Origin: Lysinibacillus_B sp042920265
GTDB taxonomy: Bacteria > Bacillota > Bacilli > Bacillales_A > Planococcaceae
Assembly (NCBI RefSeq): GCF_042920265.1
Contig: NZ_JBDQZI010000006.1
Coordinates: forward strand, 1 to 64,000
DNA length: 64,000 nucleotides
Direction of reading: 5' to 3'
Shown here: in pieces, positions 36,276 through 45,729 of the stretch
How positions within the stretch are numbered: the stretch's first letter is position 1
Layout: each line of letters starts with the position of its first letter
The notes under the pieces: generated by a model
What the model was told of the DNA's origin: nothing
Databases searched by the model: none
Seen by the model: the letters and a program-made list of their open reading frames with translations, nothing else
Made by a program: the position numbers and the translations under genes

Positions 36276-38040
36276 GTAACCCCTCCAATGAACAAATATA
36301 TTGTAAATCGTCTTTTAGCTTTTGCTGCTTCTCTTTATAGTCGTTAATTTCAGCGAAGCGAATTTCACGTACCTCTTCATATGCCTTTTCTAACATTGCT
36401 TCTTGCTCATTGTGAATTTGTGTAAATGTTTGCTCCACATGCTGAATAAATCCTGCTAAGTCTGCCTTTAATGTTTCAGCTAAATTATCAGCAAATAGTG
36501 AAATTGGGTGTTCCAACTCTTGCATCGTTGTATTTTGACGACTTTTTTGTATTAAATTTTTCGATTTTTTCCCAATAAATGACCCTATCATTCCTACTAT
36601 AGCTGTTGCACCAAGTGCTGCCCAGCCAAACGGGTTTGAGACAAGTAAAATTACCCCAATCCCCCCCGCTAAACCTCCGAGTGTTGGGAGTGTTTTTTCA
36701 AATTTAGTTGAAGATTTTTTATTAAATTGCTCGAATTTCTTAAATTCACCTGTTGATGTACGAATATTTAAATTATTATACGTCTCCTGTACTTTTAATT
36801 TAATATCCGTAACGTGTTCAAGATATTCAGCAAGTACTTCATTTGAATAATCTTTTTGTAAATCATCAAAGGCGGTCGCTAAACGATTGCCGTCTACGAC
36901 ATTTGATTTTACGATTCTTTGAATTTCCACTCGCAAGTTTTCTTTTACAATTGCAACATTATCTTCAATCCAACTTTTTAATACACGCTCGTCCTTTAAA
37001 ATATCCAACTTTAGTTGATTAAGAATACGGTTATTTTCATCGATATTTTGTTGTAATAAATCTTCTTGCTCTCTCAAATATTCATAATGAACTTCTGGCT
37101 CTTTATCGTATAATTCTATTTTATGTTCTAAAGCTTGTATTACATCTTTAATTGCCTGCTGTTGCTGTTTGTTGACTTCATCTCGAATAATGTTCAGCCA
37201 ATTAGATGTAATCGAATTAATGAATTGTTCAAATTCCGGTATGCCTGATGCGTTAACCATGGTATCATTTCTTGTTAAACGCCCCGTTAATGCTGCATAC
37301 ACATTTAAGACACGAATATCTATTTTACTTTCCATTTTATACATTTTCCCTATTTTCTCTAAAATGTATTTATTATGTTGAAGACCGTCCTCAACTTCAC
37401 CACTTGATTCATCATGCCATTGATTTTGAACAAACCACGCTTTTGAAAGTTTCGGCCATACCATTTTCAAAAAATTTGCTTCTTCTGCTGTAATCGGTGG
37501 AACTGTACGTAGCATAAATATTGCTGCTGATAGCTTTTCAATGTAATCCATCGTAGTTTTCGCATTCGTTTTCGTAATACTACCTACTCCAGGTAAATCG
37601 ACGAATACAACTCCATTTTTCAATAAATCATGCTTCTTAAATAATTGAATCATTTTCACTTTTTTTTCATTGGCAGGGTTGTGTGCATTATGCACATATT
37701 GTTCAATTTCCTTTGCAAAAGATAAATTAATCGGTGCCTTATCTTCAAAATGAACAACAATTTCTTTTTCATTGGCATAACGTATTTCTACTGGTACACA
37801 AGTTGTTTCATCTGCATCTACTGGTAGTACAAAATCATCCATTAATAATGCGTTTAAAAAGCTACTTTTTCCTGTTCCTTGCATACCTAAGACAGGAATA
37901 AAAAATTCTTCAGTATGACTATTTTTTTGCTTATGTCGTAGACTTTCAACGTATGTGAAACCCGTTAAAGGATCTTTATCTGGTAGTACTTCTTCAATGA
38001 TTGATAATAATCTTGCATCGTTTAATAGTTCACTTGCCAT
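36262..38040 (-). CDS. dynamin-like GTPase, 592 aa
   Basis: A second, clearly different dynamin-like GTPase. G1 is LGMQGTGKSS at 51-60, G2 Thr in DADETTCVP, G3 VFVDLPGVGS at 145-154. A strong hydrophobic hairpin (LGGLAGGIGVILLVSNPFGW and on to SFIGKK) lies near residues 470-510, so it should insert in the membrane. Coiled stalk helices flank it. The ATG at 38040 overlaps the TAA of the coiled-coil gene (TAATG), with AGGAGG upstream. Pairs of unlike dynamins occur in LeoABC/Eleos and in DynA-type proteins, where they work as hetero-assemblies. Confidence 0.88.
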   Translation of the reverse strand: MASELLNDARLLSIIEEVLPDKDPLTGFTYVESLRHKQKNSHTEEFFIPVLGMQGTGKSSFLNALLMDDFVLPVDADETTCVPVEIRYANEKEIVVHFEDKAPINLSFAKEIEQYVHNAHNPANEKKVKMIQLFKKHDLLKNGVVFVDLPGVGSITKTNAKTTMDYIEKLSAAIFMLRTVPPITAEEANFLKMVWPKLSKAWFVQNQWHDESSGEVEDGLQHNKYILEKIGKMYKMESKIDIRVLNVYAALTGRLTRNDTMVNASGIPEFEQFINSITSNWLNIIRDEVNKQQQQAIKDVIQALEHKIELYDKEPEVHYEYLREQEDLLQQNIDENNRILNQLKLDILKDERVLKSWIEDNVAIVKENLRVEIQRIVKSNVVDGNRLATAFDDLQKDYSNEVLAEYLEHVTDIKLKVQETYNNLNIRTSTGEFKKFEQFNKKSSTKFEKTLPTLGGLAGGIGVILLVSNPFGWAALGATAIVGMIGSFIGKKSKNLIQKSRQNTTMQELEHPISLFADNLAETLKADLAGFIQHVEQTFTQIHNEQEAMLEKAYEEVREIRFAEINDYKEKQQKLKDDLQYICSLEGLHATH

Positions 38041-39107
38041 TAGAAATCCTCCCTTTTCATAAACCATTTTTTGTAAAACGGCAAACGTGCATATGCTAAG
38101 TCCTTTTCAATGACTGCAAGCTTATCCACTAAAGCTTGCTCTTTAATTGTAGTCGTTAACGTCATTTCAAGGTTTGATAATTTTTCTTGTATTGCATCGA
38201 AGCCTTTATTATTCACGATTTCATGTGAAATTTGCTGTTCCATCGACTTTACAGATGCCACTACATCGCTATTAAGTCGCTGAATCGATTGCTCATTTAA
38301 CGAAATGAAGCGAACAGTAACTTCTTCTAGTGCTATTACTTGCTGCTTCACATCATTTATTAACTGCTCAGTTTGTTTTTCGTGCTGTTTCGTTAACGCA
38401 GTTATATGCTCTTCAAAGCTTTTCTGTAAGGAAACACAAAAATCGTTTAATCGTTGTGTCGAAGCTTCTGTCATTTGCTCGAATTGCATTTTTTGTTCAG
38501 CAATTAATGTTTGAAATATATCTATTTCTTGCTGTAGCTTTTGTTCATTTATTGCTAATTGTTCATTTAATGAAATAAAGTTATCATTTTGCTGTACTAA
38601 ATTCGATTGTGTATTCTCAGCTACTTGTACAAAGTTTTGCTGCAATTCCTTCAAATTAGATATGAAGGCTGATGTGACTTCTCCCGTTTTCATGTCAAAC
38701 GACTGAACGCTTTTCGCTAATTCCAATTCCTGTATTTGTGCCAGCTCTTGAAGCATGTCCGTCATAAGCAGCTTAATAGAATCGATTTGCTGTTGTCCGA
38801 TATTTGTTAACTGCTGTGTTTGTTCCTTTTGCAACTTTTCTACACCCATTAATATTTTCATCGACTGCTCTACATCGTGTGCCATTCGCGTAATCGGCTT
38901 TTTCGTTGACTCAATATTTGTACTGATCGTTAAAAGCTGCCCCTGTAAAATTTCTTCAATTTCTTTAATACTTCGTTCCTGTCTCTGCATAACAGACTGT
39001 AAAATGTTCGAAATTCCTGATTCTATATTTTTAGTTAAACCATCTTGTAACTCTGTCATAATATCTTTTGTTGCTTCATCTATTTCAATCATTAAAGATT
39101 TGTTCAT
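38040..39107 (-). CDS. long coiled-coil protein in the dynamin operon
   Basis: A 355-residue protein that is nearly all coiled coil, rich in Gln and Glu (QMTEASTQRLNDFCVSLQKS, KQTEQLINDVKQQVIAL). There are no membrane segments. The helical pattern is like that of the inner part of chemotaxis receptors or of RmuC and apolipoprotein-like proteins, but no domain is firm. It begins right after the stop of the 843-residue GTPase, with AGGAG before its ATG. It probably ties the two membrane GTPases together. Confidence 0.75.
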   Translation of the reverse strand: MNKSLMIEIDEATKDIMTELQDGLTKNIESGISNILQSVMQRQERSIKEIEEILQGQLLTISTNIESTKKPITRMAHDVEQSMKILMGVEKLQKEQTQQLTNIGQQQIDSIKLLMTDMLQELAQIQELELAKSVQSFDMKTGEVTSAFISNLKELQQNFVQVAENTQSNLVQQNDNFISLNEQLAINEQKLQQEIDIFQTLIAEQKMQFEQMTEASTQRLNDFCVSLQKSFEEHITALTKQHEKQTEQLINDVKQQVIALEEVTVRFISLNEQSIQRLNSDVVASVKSMEQQISHEIVNNKGFDAIQEKLSNLEMTLTTTIKEQALVDKLAVIEKDLAYARLPFYKKWFMKREDF

Positions 39108-39108
39108 G

Positions 39109-41640
39109 TCACTTCACTCCTATACGTTTTGTTAATGCATGTAAGTATTGTTGGTACGCGCGAGCTATATGTCCTGAACTAATTAAATACGACATATTTG
39201 ATTGAATGTAATGTGTCATTTCTGCTGCATCATGGACGATTGTTTTGGAGTCATCCAGTTGGAGATGTATTAATGAGAATAAAGGACTGACATCGTTAAT
39301 AAGACGTTGCCCTTCTTTAAAGACGTCCATCCGTTTAACATCATTAAACATTTCAACCGCTTCTTCATACGCACCACTTTCAAGAAATTCTGTAAACGAT
39401 TGCATCACTAAATTGCAAACTGATTTTTGTTGCTTCAGCTGGCGAACAATTTCACTTTTACTAATTTGTGATTTAGCTTGTCCAACTTGTGACACATCGG
39501 CAAGAATATAGGCATTCGTCGTGCTTGATACTAGCCAATTTAATACGGTACCACGTTCCTTAGCTAGTTTATTTTCATAAACAATATATATTTGACCAAT
39601 TTTTAGCAAACCATTTGTATAGAGTGACTTTTGTTGCTGCTCCGTTATTTGTAATGAAAAATAGCGTTGCACAAAATGAATAAGACTATCTTCATCCCAG
39701 CCGAGGACAATTGTTTGCTTAAATGAAATTTCCCCTTTATTTAATTGCTCTACTCGTTCAATACATTTTTTATAAAACATGCGTACCATTTGATGGCTCA
39801 TCATATACATTTGGTAACTAATCTTTGTTACTTCCATCTGTACCATTTTCCCCGAATAAACAATGACCTTTTCATTTTTGATTTTTTTAGCATATTGTTG
39901 AATTGTTTTTTCGTTTTTTGTTAAGTCCTTTTGAATTTCCACTAAAAGAGATTGAACTTTATATATCGTCTGCTCAAGGCTTGTTAGTTGATCACGGGCC
40001 GCAACTTTTTCATCTAAAGCTTTCTTTTGTTTTTCCTGCATTTCTACTAATTTTCGAATAGCGGATTCTAATTGATTCGACCATTCGTCTATTTTTTGCT
40101 GTAGCGTTTTATTGAAAACCGTGCCGTATTGAGTTAAATTTTGTTGAATAACTTGTTTATCAACCACTTCGATTTCATCATAAACCGTAATATATCCCCA
40201 ATCTTTGTTTACTAAACTTCCAAAAAGACGTTTAGCGCCTCCTACAAGACCTCTTTGTTTTTCTTGACGTTCAATTGTTTCTGAACGTGATTGGACTTTT
40301 AAAAACTGCTGAGATTGCTGACTATTTGTCGATGTAACAAGCGACCTTAATAATTCCCCTAAATCCGCACCAAATTCATTCATTAACTTTGAAACGTCTG
40401 AATGCTTCTTTTTCATTTCACTAATGAACTTATCCTCAATTTCCCTTGCGCTATTTTTTACACTTGATAAAATTTCTCTTGCACCAATTAAATCGCTATT
40501 AGTTAGTCTACTTATTTTTGTTTTACATTTTGTAAGCTCATTATTATACGTATTAAGTATCTTATTTAGCTCAGCTTTCATTTTATTAAGCTCATAAAAA
40601 GCGTTATCCATAGCAGCGATTTGCTTTTCAAGATCCTTTTGAATACGCTCAATTTCCTTTTCAAACGTTTCTTTATCGCCACTTAATTTACTTTCTTCTT
40701 CAACTAAATTATTCATCAGGTGAACTAAGCTACGACCACGTGTACGGAATAGCTGAGGACCAATTTTTTGTTCATATGATTGAATCATATTTAGTAGTAG
40801 CTCTAGTTGTGATTCTTTAAATTTTTGCTTATCTTTTTGTTGTCGCGCATCAATCGCACGCTTCGCTGATAGCTGGACGATTTGTACGATTTCATGTAAA
40901 GATGAATCAATCGCATCTAAAATTCTTTTAGTACGATTGAAATGCTCTTTCGCTACCTCTTCACGGCTTTTTTCGACAATGCCATTAACACCTATTTTCG
41001 GCACAACAGAATCCAGCATATTTTGAACGATAATCATCGGCTTATGCTGCTCATTAATTTGATGTAAAATGCGATGTGTTGTTGCATCTGAATTTGTTTT
41101 TAACGTTACTACATATAAACATAAGTCGATTGTGGGTAATAGTGTTGATAACGTTAATTCTTCATGACGTTCTAAACCAAAAGCATCTAAACCCGGACTA
41201 TCAATAATTTGAATATTATTTGGCAATAAGAAATTTTTTGACTGTAAATGAATTTCTTTTACTTTGAATTTATTTTCTACATTATTTGCCTCATCACCGT
41301 ATTTTTTTAACGCCTTTGCAACGTCTTTTTCTGCAACTTTAATCGTTTTTCCATCTTCAAAAACAATTTGGGCATTCGTCATATTTCCTTTTGAACAGAT
41401 AATAATAGACCCTGAACTTGGACGTACAGCTGTCGGCAAAATCGGCTCACCTAACAATGCATTTAGTAGCGTTGATTTACCACTGCTCGTTACACCAACT
41501 AGTCCGATTCGAATCGTTTCATCCTTCCAACGCTCCATTCTTTCTTCTAGGTCTAAGCGTTGAACCTTAAAGTAATTAGCAAGCGTATTATTTTCAGATA
41601 AAAGTTGTAATAACTTATTTCCATATATAATTTCGTTCAT
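39109..41640 (-). CDS. dynamin-like GTPase, 843 aa
   Basis: The first and largest GTPase of the operon. G1 is LVGVTSSGKST at 47-57, G2 region TAVRPSSGS at 70-78, G3 IIDSPGLD at 145-152 and IIVQNMLD at 203-210 as G4. Long coiled regions at about 330-460 and 540-630 frame a basic stretch. Membrane segments are not obvious; it may act on the membrane through its partners. It has a weak AAGGGG site 12 bases before the ATG. Size and order (large GTPase, coiled coil, two more GTPases, two small helical proteins) differ from any named system that I recall. Confidence 0.87.
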   Translation of the reverse strand: MNEIIYGNKLLQLLSENNTLANYFKVQRLDLEERMERWKDETIRIGLVGVTSSGKSTLLNALLGEPILPTAVRPSSGSIIICSKGNMTNAQIVFEDGKTIKVAEKDVAKALKKYGDEANNVENKFKVKEIHLQSKNFLLPNNIQIIDSPGLDAFGLERHEELTLSTLLPTIDLCLYVVTLKTNSDATTHRILHQINEQHKPMIIVQNMLDSVVPKIGVNGIVEKSREEVAKEHFNRTKRILDAIDSSLHEIVQIVQLSAKRAIDARQQKDKQKFKESQLELLLNMIQSYEQKIGPQLFRTRGRSLVHLMNNLVEEESKLSGDKETFEKEIERIQKDLEKQIAAMDNAFYELNKMKAELNKILNTYNNELTKCKTKISRLTNSDLIGAREILSSVKNSAREIEDKFISEMKKKHSDVSKLMNEFGADLGELLRSLVTSTNSQQSQQFLKVQSRSETIERQEKQRGLVGGAKRLFGSLVNKDWGYITVYDEIEVVDKQVIQQNLTQYGTVFNKTLQQKIDEWSNQLESAIRKLVEMQEKQKKALDEKVAARDQLTSLEQTIYKVQSLLVEIQKDLTKNEKTIQQYAKKIKNEKVIVYSGKMVQMEVTKISYQMYMMSHQMVRMFYKKCIERVEQLNKGEISFKQTIVLGWDEDSLIHFVQRYFSLQITEQQQKSLYTNGLLKIGQIYIVYENKLAKERGTVLNWLVSSTTNAYILADVSQVGQAKSQISKSEIVRQLKQQKSVCNLVMQSFTEFLESGAYEEAVEMFNDVKRMDVFKEGQRLINDVSPLFSLIHLQLDDSKTIVHDAAEMTHYIQSNMSYLISSGHIARAYQQYLHALTKRIGVK

Positions 41641-41881
41641 ATTTTTCTAATATTCCCCTTCGAATGTACTTCTAAGACTTCTTTATTTGATAATCTATTT
41701 TGAAAAAGAATAACTAGTATAAGTTACATATTTTGAAGTACCTAGATTCAAAAATTGTTTATCTAATTATACATCTAGTATAATCAATTTGGTTTCCCAT
41801 TGTAATAAATTGGTTAAACCTTAATGTATGTTATCTTTTAAGTTCCACTTTATATAATCATAGTTAAAAAACCTTAATATT

Positions 41882-42002
41882 AGGAGGAATTTAATTTACA
41901 ACCACGAACAAACGTTTTATAATTCAGTTAAATCAATAATTAACAAGGGAACCCCCCAGCTCATAAAGTGGCTTTGCTGTCGCTTTATTTGAGTTTGGGG
42001 TT
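41882..42002 (+). terminator. leader with stray ribosome site and terminator-like hairpin
   Basis: AACCCCCCAGCTCATAAAG pairs, with bulges, with CTTTATTTGAGTTTGGGGTT, followed by a run of T, only 20 bases before the ATG at 42026. This looks like a transcription attenuator. Upstream, at 41882, a perfect AGGAGGA has no ATG, GTG or TTG at a usable distance. A control of the 42026 gene by read-through is possible. Confidence 0.55.
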
Positions 42003-42025
42003 TTTTCGTTTAGGAGGAAAAGATT

Positions 42026-42649
42026 ATGCAAAATGAAAAATTAATTAATCAAACTAAAAATGTTATCACAACAAAAGAAATGACGCTGAAGTTAAAATTG
42101 CCTAAACCTTTTGAAGCTCTTATCATTGCACTGTGCGAAAATAATTTTATTCAAGCGCAATATATTAATGACGAATGGTTAGTATTCGAAAATCAAAAGC
42201 TTCCTTGCCTAAAACTATTAGCTGTTGATGATTACACTAGCGCAATGAATCAAGACGATTTAAATATTCTAAACGAATCTTATGAAATCGAGAGTTCACG
42301 AGAGTTAGCGTATTGGCCATATACTCTTTACAATGATGATGAAATCGTTGGCTTTGAACATATCATCATCGCAAAAGATGTCCATAAAAATCCTGATGGA
42401 AATCTTCACTCTAAATATGTTCTTTATATTGAAACTTTTCCTACTGTTGCTAAATGGAACGACCCTTTAGAAAAAGTTTTAAAAGCTGTTGAAGAAATTA
42501 ACATTTATCCTTCAGACGTCTATCCTTGCGCCGTTTTCGATACGGAGTTTGAAGCATTTCAGTACGCTGAATTAGTGTACCCCGAATACCCACTGGTTAA
42601 TGTGATTGTTCTTGAGCATGTATTAATTAATGGCTTTTCTGAAGATTAA
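42026..42649 (+). CDS. hypothetical protein, 207 aa
   Basis: A soluble acidic protein with AGGAGG before its ATG. I do not recognise the family. It seems to have two alpha/beta halves: residues 20-100 around LKLPKPFEALIIALCENNFI and 115-205 around SKYVLYIETFPTVAKWNDPL. No catalytic motif is visible. It has its own terminator and an attenuator-like leader, so it is a single gene under separate control. Such stand-alone genes next to defence operons are often immunity or anti-defence proteins, but this is only a guess. Confidence 0.7.
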   Translation: MQNEKLINQTKNVITTKEMTLKLKLPKPFEALIIALCENNFIQAQYINDEWLVFENQKLPCLKLLAVDDYTSAMNQDDLNILNESYEIESSRELAYWPYTLYNDDEIVGFEHIIIAKDVHKNPDGNLHSKYVLYIETFPTVAKWNDPLEKVLKAVEEINIYPSDVYPCAVFDTEFEAFQYAELVYPEYPLVNVIVLEHVLINGFSED

Positions 42650-42743
42650 TTTATCTGGCTATACCGGGTTTTGAAATATTCGACCGGCTCCATTTATTCG
42701 CTATGTCTAGGACAAAACTTCCTAAAGACAGAATTTCGATTAG

Positions 42744-42780
42744 AAAAAGCGTAAAGGTTTATGTACCTCTACGCTTTTTA
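42744..42780. terminator. terminator of the 207-aa gene
   Basis: AAAAAGCGTA pairs with TACGCTTTTT, with inner AGGT/ACCT. It lies between two converging genes and can serve both. Confidence 0.8.
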
Positions 42781-42832
42781 TGATGCTTTTTTAATCACTC
42801 AATTAGTTTACTCTTTAGCACCCTTTTAAAGA

Positions 42833-43078
42833 TTAAAATTTGTAATACATGTTCATATTGCCGCTTGTATTTACTACTCGCCCTTCTGCATCGAATACAA
42901 TATCGCCCGCTAGTTCAATTACTAGCCAAGCATCATCCGTTTTCATCGATTGCTTTTCTTTAGCATATTGTCGATTTGCAACCGCCTCTGCTTTTTCAAA
43001 TGACTCCGCATCGACTGTACCGATAAATTCTTCCTTTTCTTCCGTTCGCTTAACAATAGCGTATTTTTTCTTTAGCAT
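42833..43078 (-). CDS. small hypothetical protein, 81 aa
   Basis: An 81-residue basic-acidic protein (MLKKKYAIVKRTEEKEEFIG to SGNMNMYYKF) with AAAGGAGAG before its ATG. It is likely an alpha/beta fold with a helix SFEKAEAVANRQYAKEKQS. I do not recognise it. It is convergent with the 207-aa gene. Confidence 0.65.
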   Translation of the reverse strand: MLKKKYAIVKRTEEKEEFIGTVDAESFEKAEAVANRQYAKEKQSMKTDDAWLVIELAGDIVFDAEGRVVNTSGNMNMYYKF

Positions 43079-43372
43079 TTTACTCTCTCCTTTGATTATT
43101 TTATATAAAAAAACATCTGCTCAATATGCAAAACGATTACTTCTCGTCACGCATCCGAACAGATGATTTTTCCAAAACGATCCCTCGAAAGGGTATAAAA
43201 TTGTTGTTGTATGAATTATAAGTGAAATAAATATTCTTATTACTAGTATAGCTACAGGAGGCTCTGTTTTTAATAGCTACTTAAAAATTTATTTAAGTAT
43301 TATCTGATCGCCTTTCCATTACTTTTTTAATCTTCCTATGCTATAACTAGCAGAAAAAAAGTAGGTAGCTAA

Positions 43373-44105
43373 GTGAAATTCAAAGACATCCAGATTGATC
43401 AATATGAGGCTTCATACCTTGTGCCTAAGGGATTTTAAACTACATATTATTTTCGATATCGATATTTTCAGTTTAGAGTTGTATCGAAAATTAGCGATTG
43501 ATTATAACATGCACAATTTATATAAAATTGTACCTATCCCTGTCCTAAAACGCATTTTTGGGGATTTCACTTATCTAGATGACAAATACAAATATGGTAT
43601 GAAAGGTCATCTAGCTCTAACGTCCAAAGATGAAGATTTCTTCGAAAAATGCCAAGCATTAGAAAAAGAAATTTTAGTTGGAATGCAAAAATTAGGATAC
43701 TACAATGAAATAGATTTTGAAATTAATATTATTTCATGGCGTGAGTGGGACCCTATAAAATCTTTAACAAATGCTTGTTCATATATAGCAGCGGATACAA
43801 CCTATAATTTATATCATCCAAAATTTATCCAGCTTTATGATTTAGATAACCAATTCAAATTATTTAAGTATAGCGATTCAATCTACTATGAAGATGATCC
43901 TCAGGATGCAAAAAAAATTGTTGAGTTAATCAATAAAGGCGAATTGAAAATAAATTACGTTAATAGTGATTTATTGCCCATTTTAAAAACAGAGCCGGCA
44001 GCACAAACTGATTTATGCTGTCAAATCGAAAAAAATGATACAAAAATTTCAATCTATAATAATGCGGAAAAGAATGTACTTGAACAAATTTTGAATAGTT
44101 TCTAA
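43373..44105 (+). pseudogene. hypothetical gene with an apparent frameshift near its start
   Basis: A GTG at 43373 opens MKFKDIQIDQYEASYLVPKGF and then stops at a TAA. Taking out one T from the TTTT at 43433-43436 joins it to the long frame that continues KLHIIFDIDIFSLELYRKLA and runs to 44105. The long frame alone would begin at a TTG (43395) without ribosome site. So this is either a recent frameshift mutation or a one-base read error. The 240-residue product has no motif that I know; it has a mixed alpha/beta pattern. Confidence 0.55.
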
Positions 44106-44140
44106 ATCATCATATTCATATCATTTCAAATCTGATATAG

Positions 44141-44187
44141 AAAAAGGTCGCTACAGTAGTCATTACTACTTAATAGCGGCCTTTTTT
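44141..44187 (+). terminator. terminator of the 43373 gene
   Basis: AAAAAGGTCGCTA pairs with TAGCGGCCTTTTTT, with an inner AGTAG/CTACT stem. It is followed by a T run. Confidence 0.8.
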
Positions 44188-44334
44188 CATGCTAATCACA
44201 TGCAGTCAATAAAACATCATATAAAGATAATGTCATTAAAACAATTATACATTTCAACTTTATTTTTTCAAGTTTTGTTTAACTAACGATTTTTCACCGC
44301 CTACAATCATAGATTAATAAATCCAGATGATATT

Positions 44335-44670
44335 ATGCAACATGTTACATTAGCCGAGGCTAATATTGATTGGCATTCCGATGAACAATACAACTTAGAA
44401 ACTGAGGATATTCAAAATTTGGCAAACAAACAAGAGCAACTTTATTTAAAAGCTGGACAAGCACTTGATTACACAGTTGAAGATGGTTATTTCAATGAAG
44501 ACTGTGTAACTGTTTATGTATTGAAAAATGAAGAAAAACAAGAATTACCGATTGTTGGAATCCAATCTTTCAAATTACCCGATGAAATAGGTGAATATGT
44601 TATTGTCTTCAACTTAAAGACAGATCAAGGCGATGATGCTCAATATGTTGGTAAAATCATTATTCAATGA
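44335..44670 (+). pseudogene. probable 5'-truncated gene fragment
   Basis: A 111-codon frame with normal codon use, but no ribosome site before its first ATG; the frame is open for another 48 bases upstream. The product (LANKQEQLYLKAGQALDYTV, then a beta-rich end IVFNLKTDQGDDAQYVGKII) looks like one compact domain of a longer, probably secreted or lipid-anchored protein. It is read as the 3' part of a lost gene; it could be a real small gene with a weak start. Confidence 0.5.
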
Positions 44671-44866
44671 CTTTGACTAAAAATCATTCGCTAACGCGCA
44701 GATTATTTTTAAACACACGAAGTTTAATAAAAGTAGCCAATTTTCAAGGGTGAAGATTGGCTTTATTTGTGTATTTGACAAGCGAATAAGTTTTAAACTA
44801 GTACCCCTAATATACTATTCCTTTTAAAACATTTACGGTTCAAAAATAATACTGATTTCGAACATG

Positions 44867-44990
44867 GTTACTACGTATAGAACTTATTATAGTTACTATA
44901 TCGAGTTTAGTTGTTACTACACGTTTGGAGAGGAATCTTGTTCATATTAAAAGTTGCAAACTTCAATGCGTTTACAACACATAGTTACTA
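44867..44990. repeat. iteron-like GTTACTA repeats
   Basis: GTTACTA occurs four times in 124 bases, all in the same direction, at 44867, 44892, 44913 and 44984; the first and last extend to GTTACTACGTATA and GTTACTATGTATA. Direct repeats of this kind are typical binding sites of plasmid replication proteins. They lie 740 bases beyond the end of the Rep-like gene. A GC-rich patch at 45085-45150 with CCAATTGTTA/TAATAATTGG follows. No gene is seen in 44671-45729. Confidence 0.45.
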
Positions 44991-45545
44991 TGTATAATGC
45001 CTATGTGATTTTTCTACTTTTGACATCTGCCCTACTTACTTTTATTCGAGAAGATTAAGAAAATCATCTTGTCTCACACTCCGACCTCGCAACCTGGCCC
45101 CCAGCCAAAACGTTGCGTCAGCCCCGGCCAATTGTTATTTAATAATTGGGGGTTAGTAACAAGTTGAAATAGAGTGCTGTTTATACAGTTTTAATAAGAA
45201 TTCCTAAAAATTTTTAAGTTTATTATGAGGAAGCAACCATCTATTACAAATTCTATACCAGAGTAGATTTCATACTTCATTACAAACCCCATTACAAAAA
45301 CCATTAGGAATTTCTATAATCAAACGAATCTGCTTATAAACACCTACTTATCAACGGTTTAGAGAAATCTAATTTTATACTGCTAGCTAAAAAAGAAAAC
45401 GCTAATGTTTTTAAATCCCTCTATAAAAACTTTTCGGCAGCGATAATATTTTATGGATTAACTATAAAATTAAAAAGGTTGTTATAAACTAATTATGCTC
45501 AATATAAATAAATCAATAAGGTAATAATTGGTGTTTTTAGGTATT

Positions 45546-45585
45546 AAAAAAGACCAATAAGCAAACTCATCTTATCGGTCTATTA
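45546..45585. terminator. stem-loop in the Rep downstream region
   Basis: AGACCAATAAG pairs with CTTATCGGTCT with one mismatch, with A and T runs on the two sides. Confidence 0.6.
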
Positions 45586-45623
45586 TGCTAAAGTGATTTT
45601 AAAAATTTTAAGGCACGACAAAT

Positions 45624-45667
45624 AAGCTGTATGAACCCTATTTTAAAAAATAGGACATTAACAGCTT
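45624..45667. terminator. stem-loop after the Rep-like gene
   Basis: AAGCTGT and ACAGCTT frame an inner perfect CCTATTTT/AAAATAGG palindrome. It lies 63 bases past the stop of the Rep-like gene and could end its leftward transcript. Confidence 0.6.
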
Positions 45668-45729
45668 GTGATATAAAAATCATTTTAAATTTTCAAATAA
45701 CAATTGTGCTTACAAATTTAATTCATATT

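Noticed and set aside
44867..44990. Possible CRISPR array
   Set aside because: The repeats are only 7-13 bases with uneven gaps and there is no cas gene; iterons fit better.
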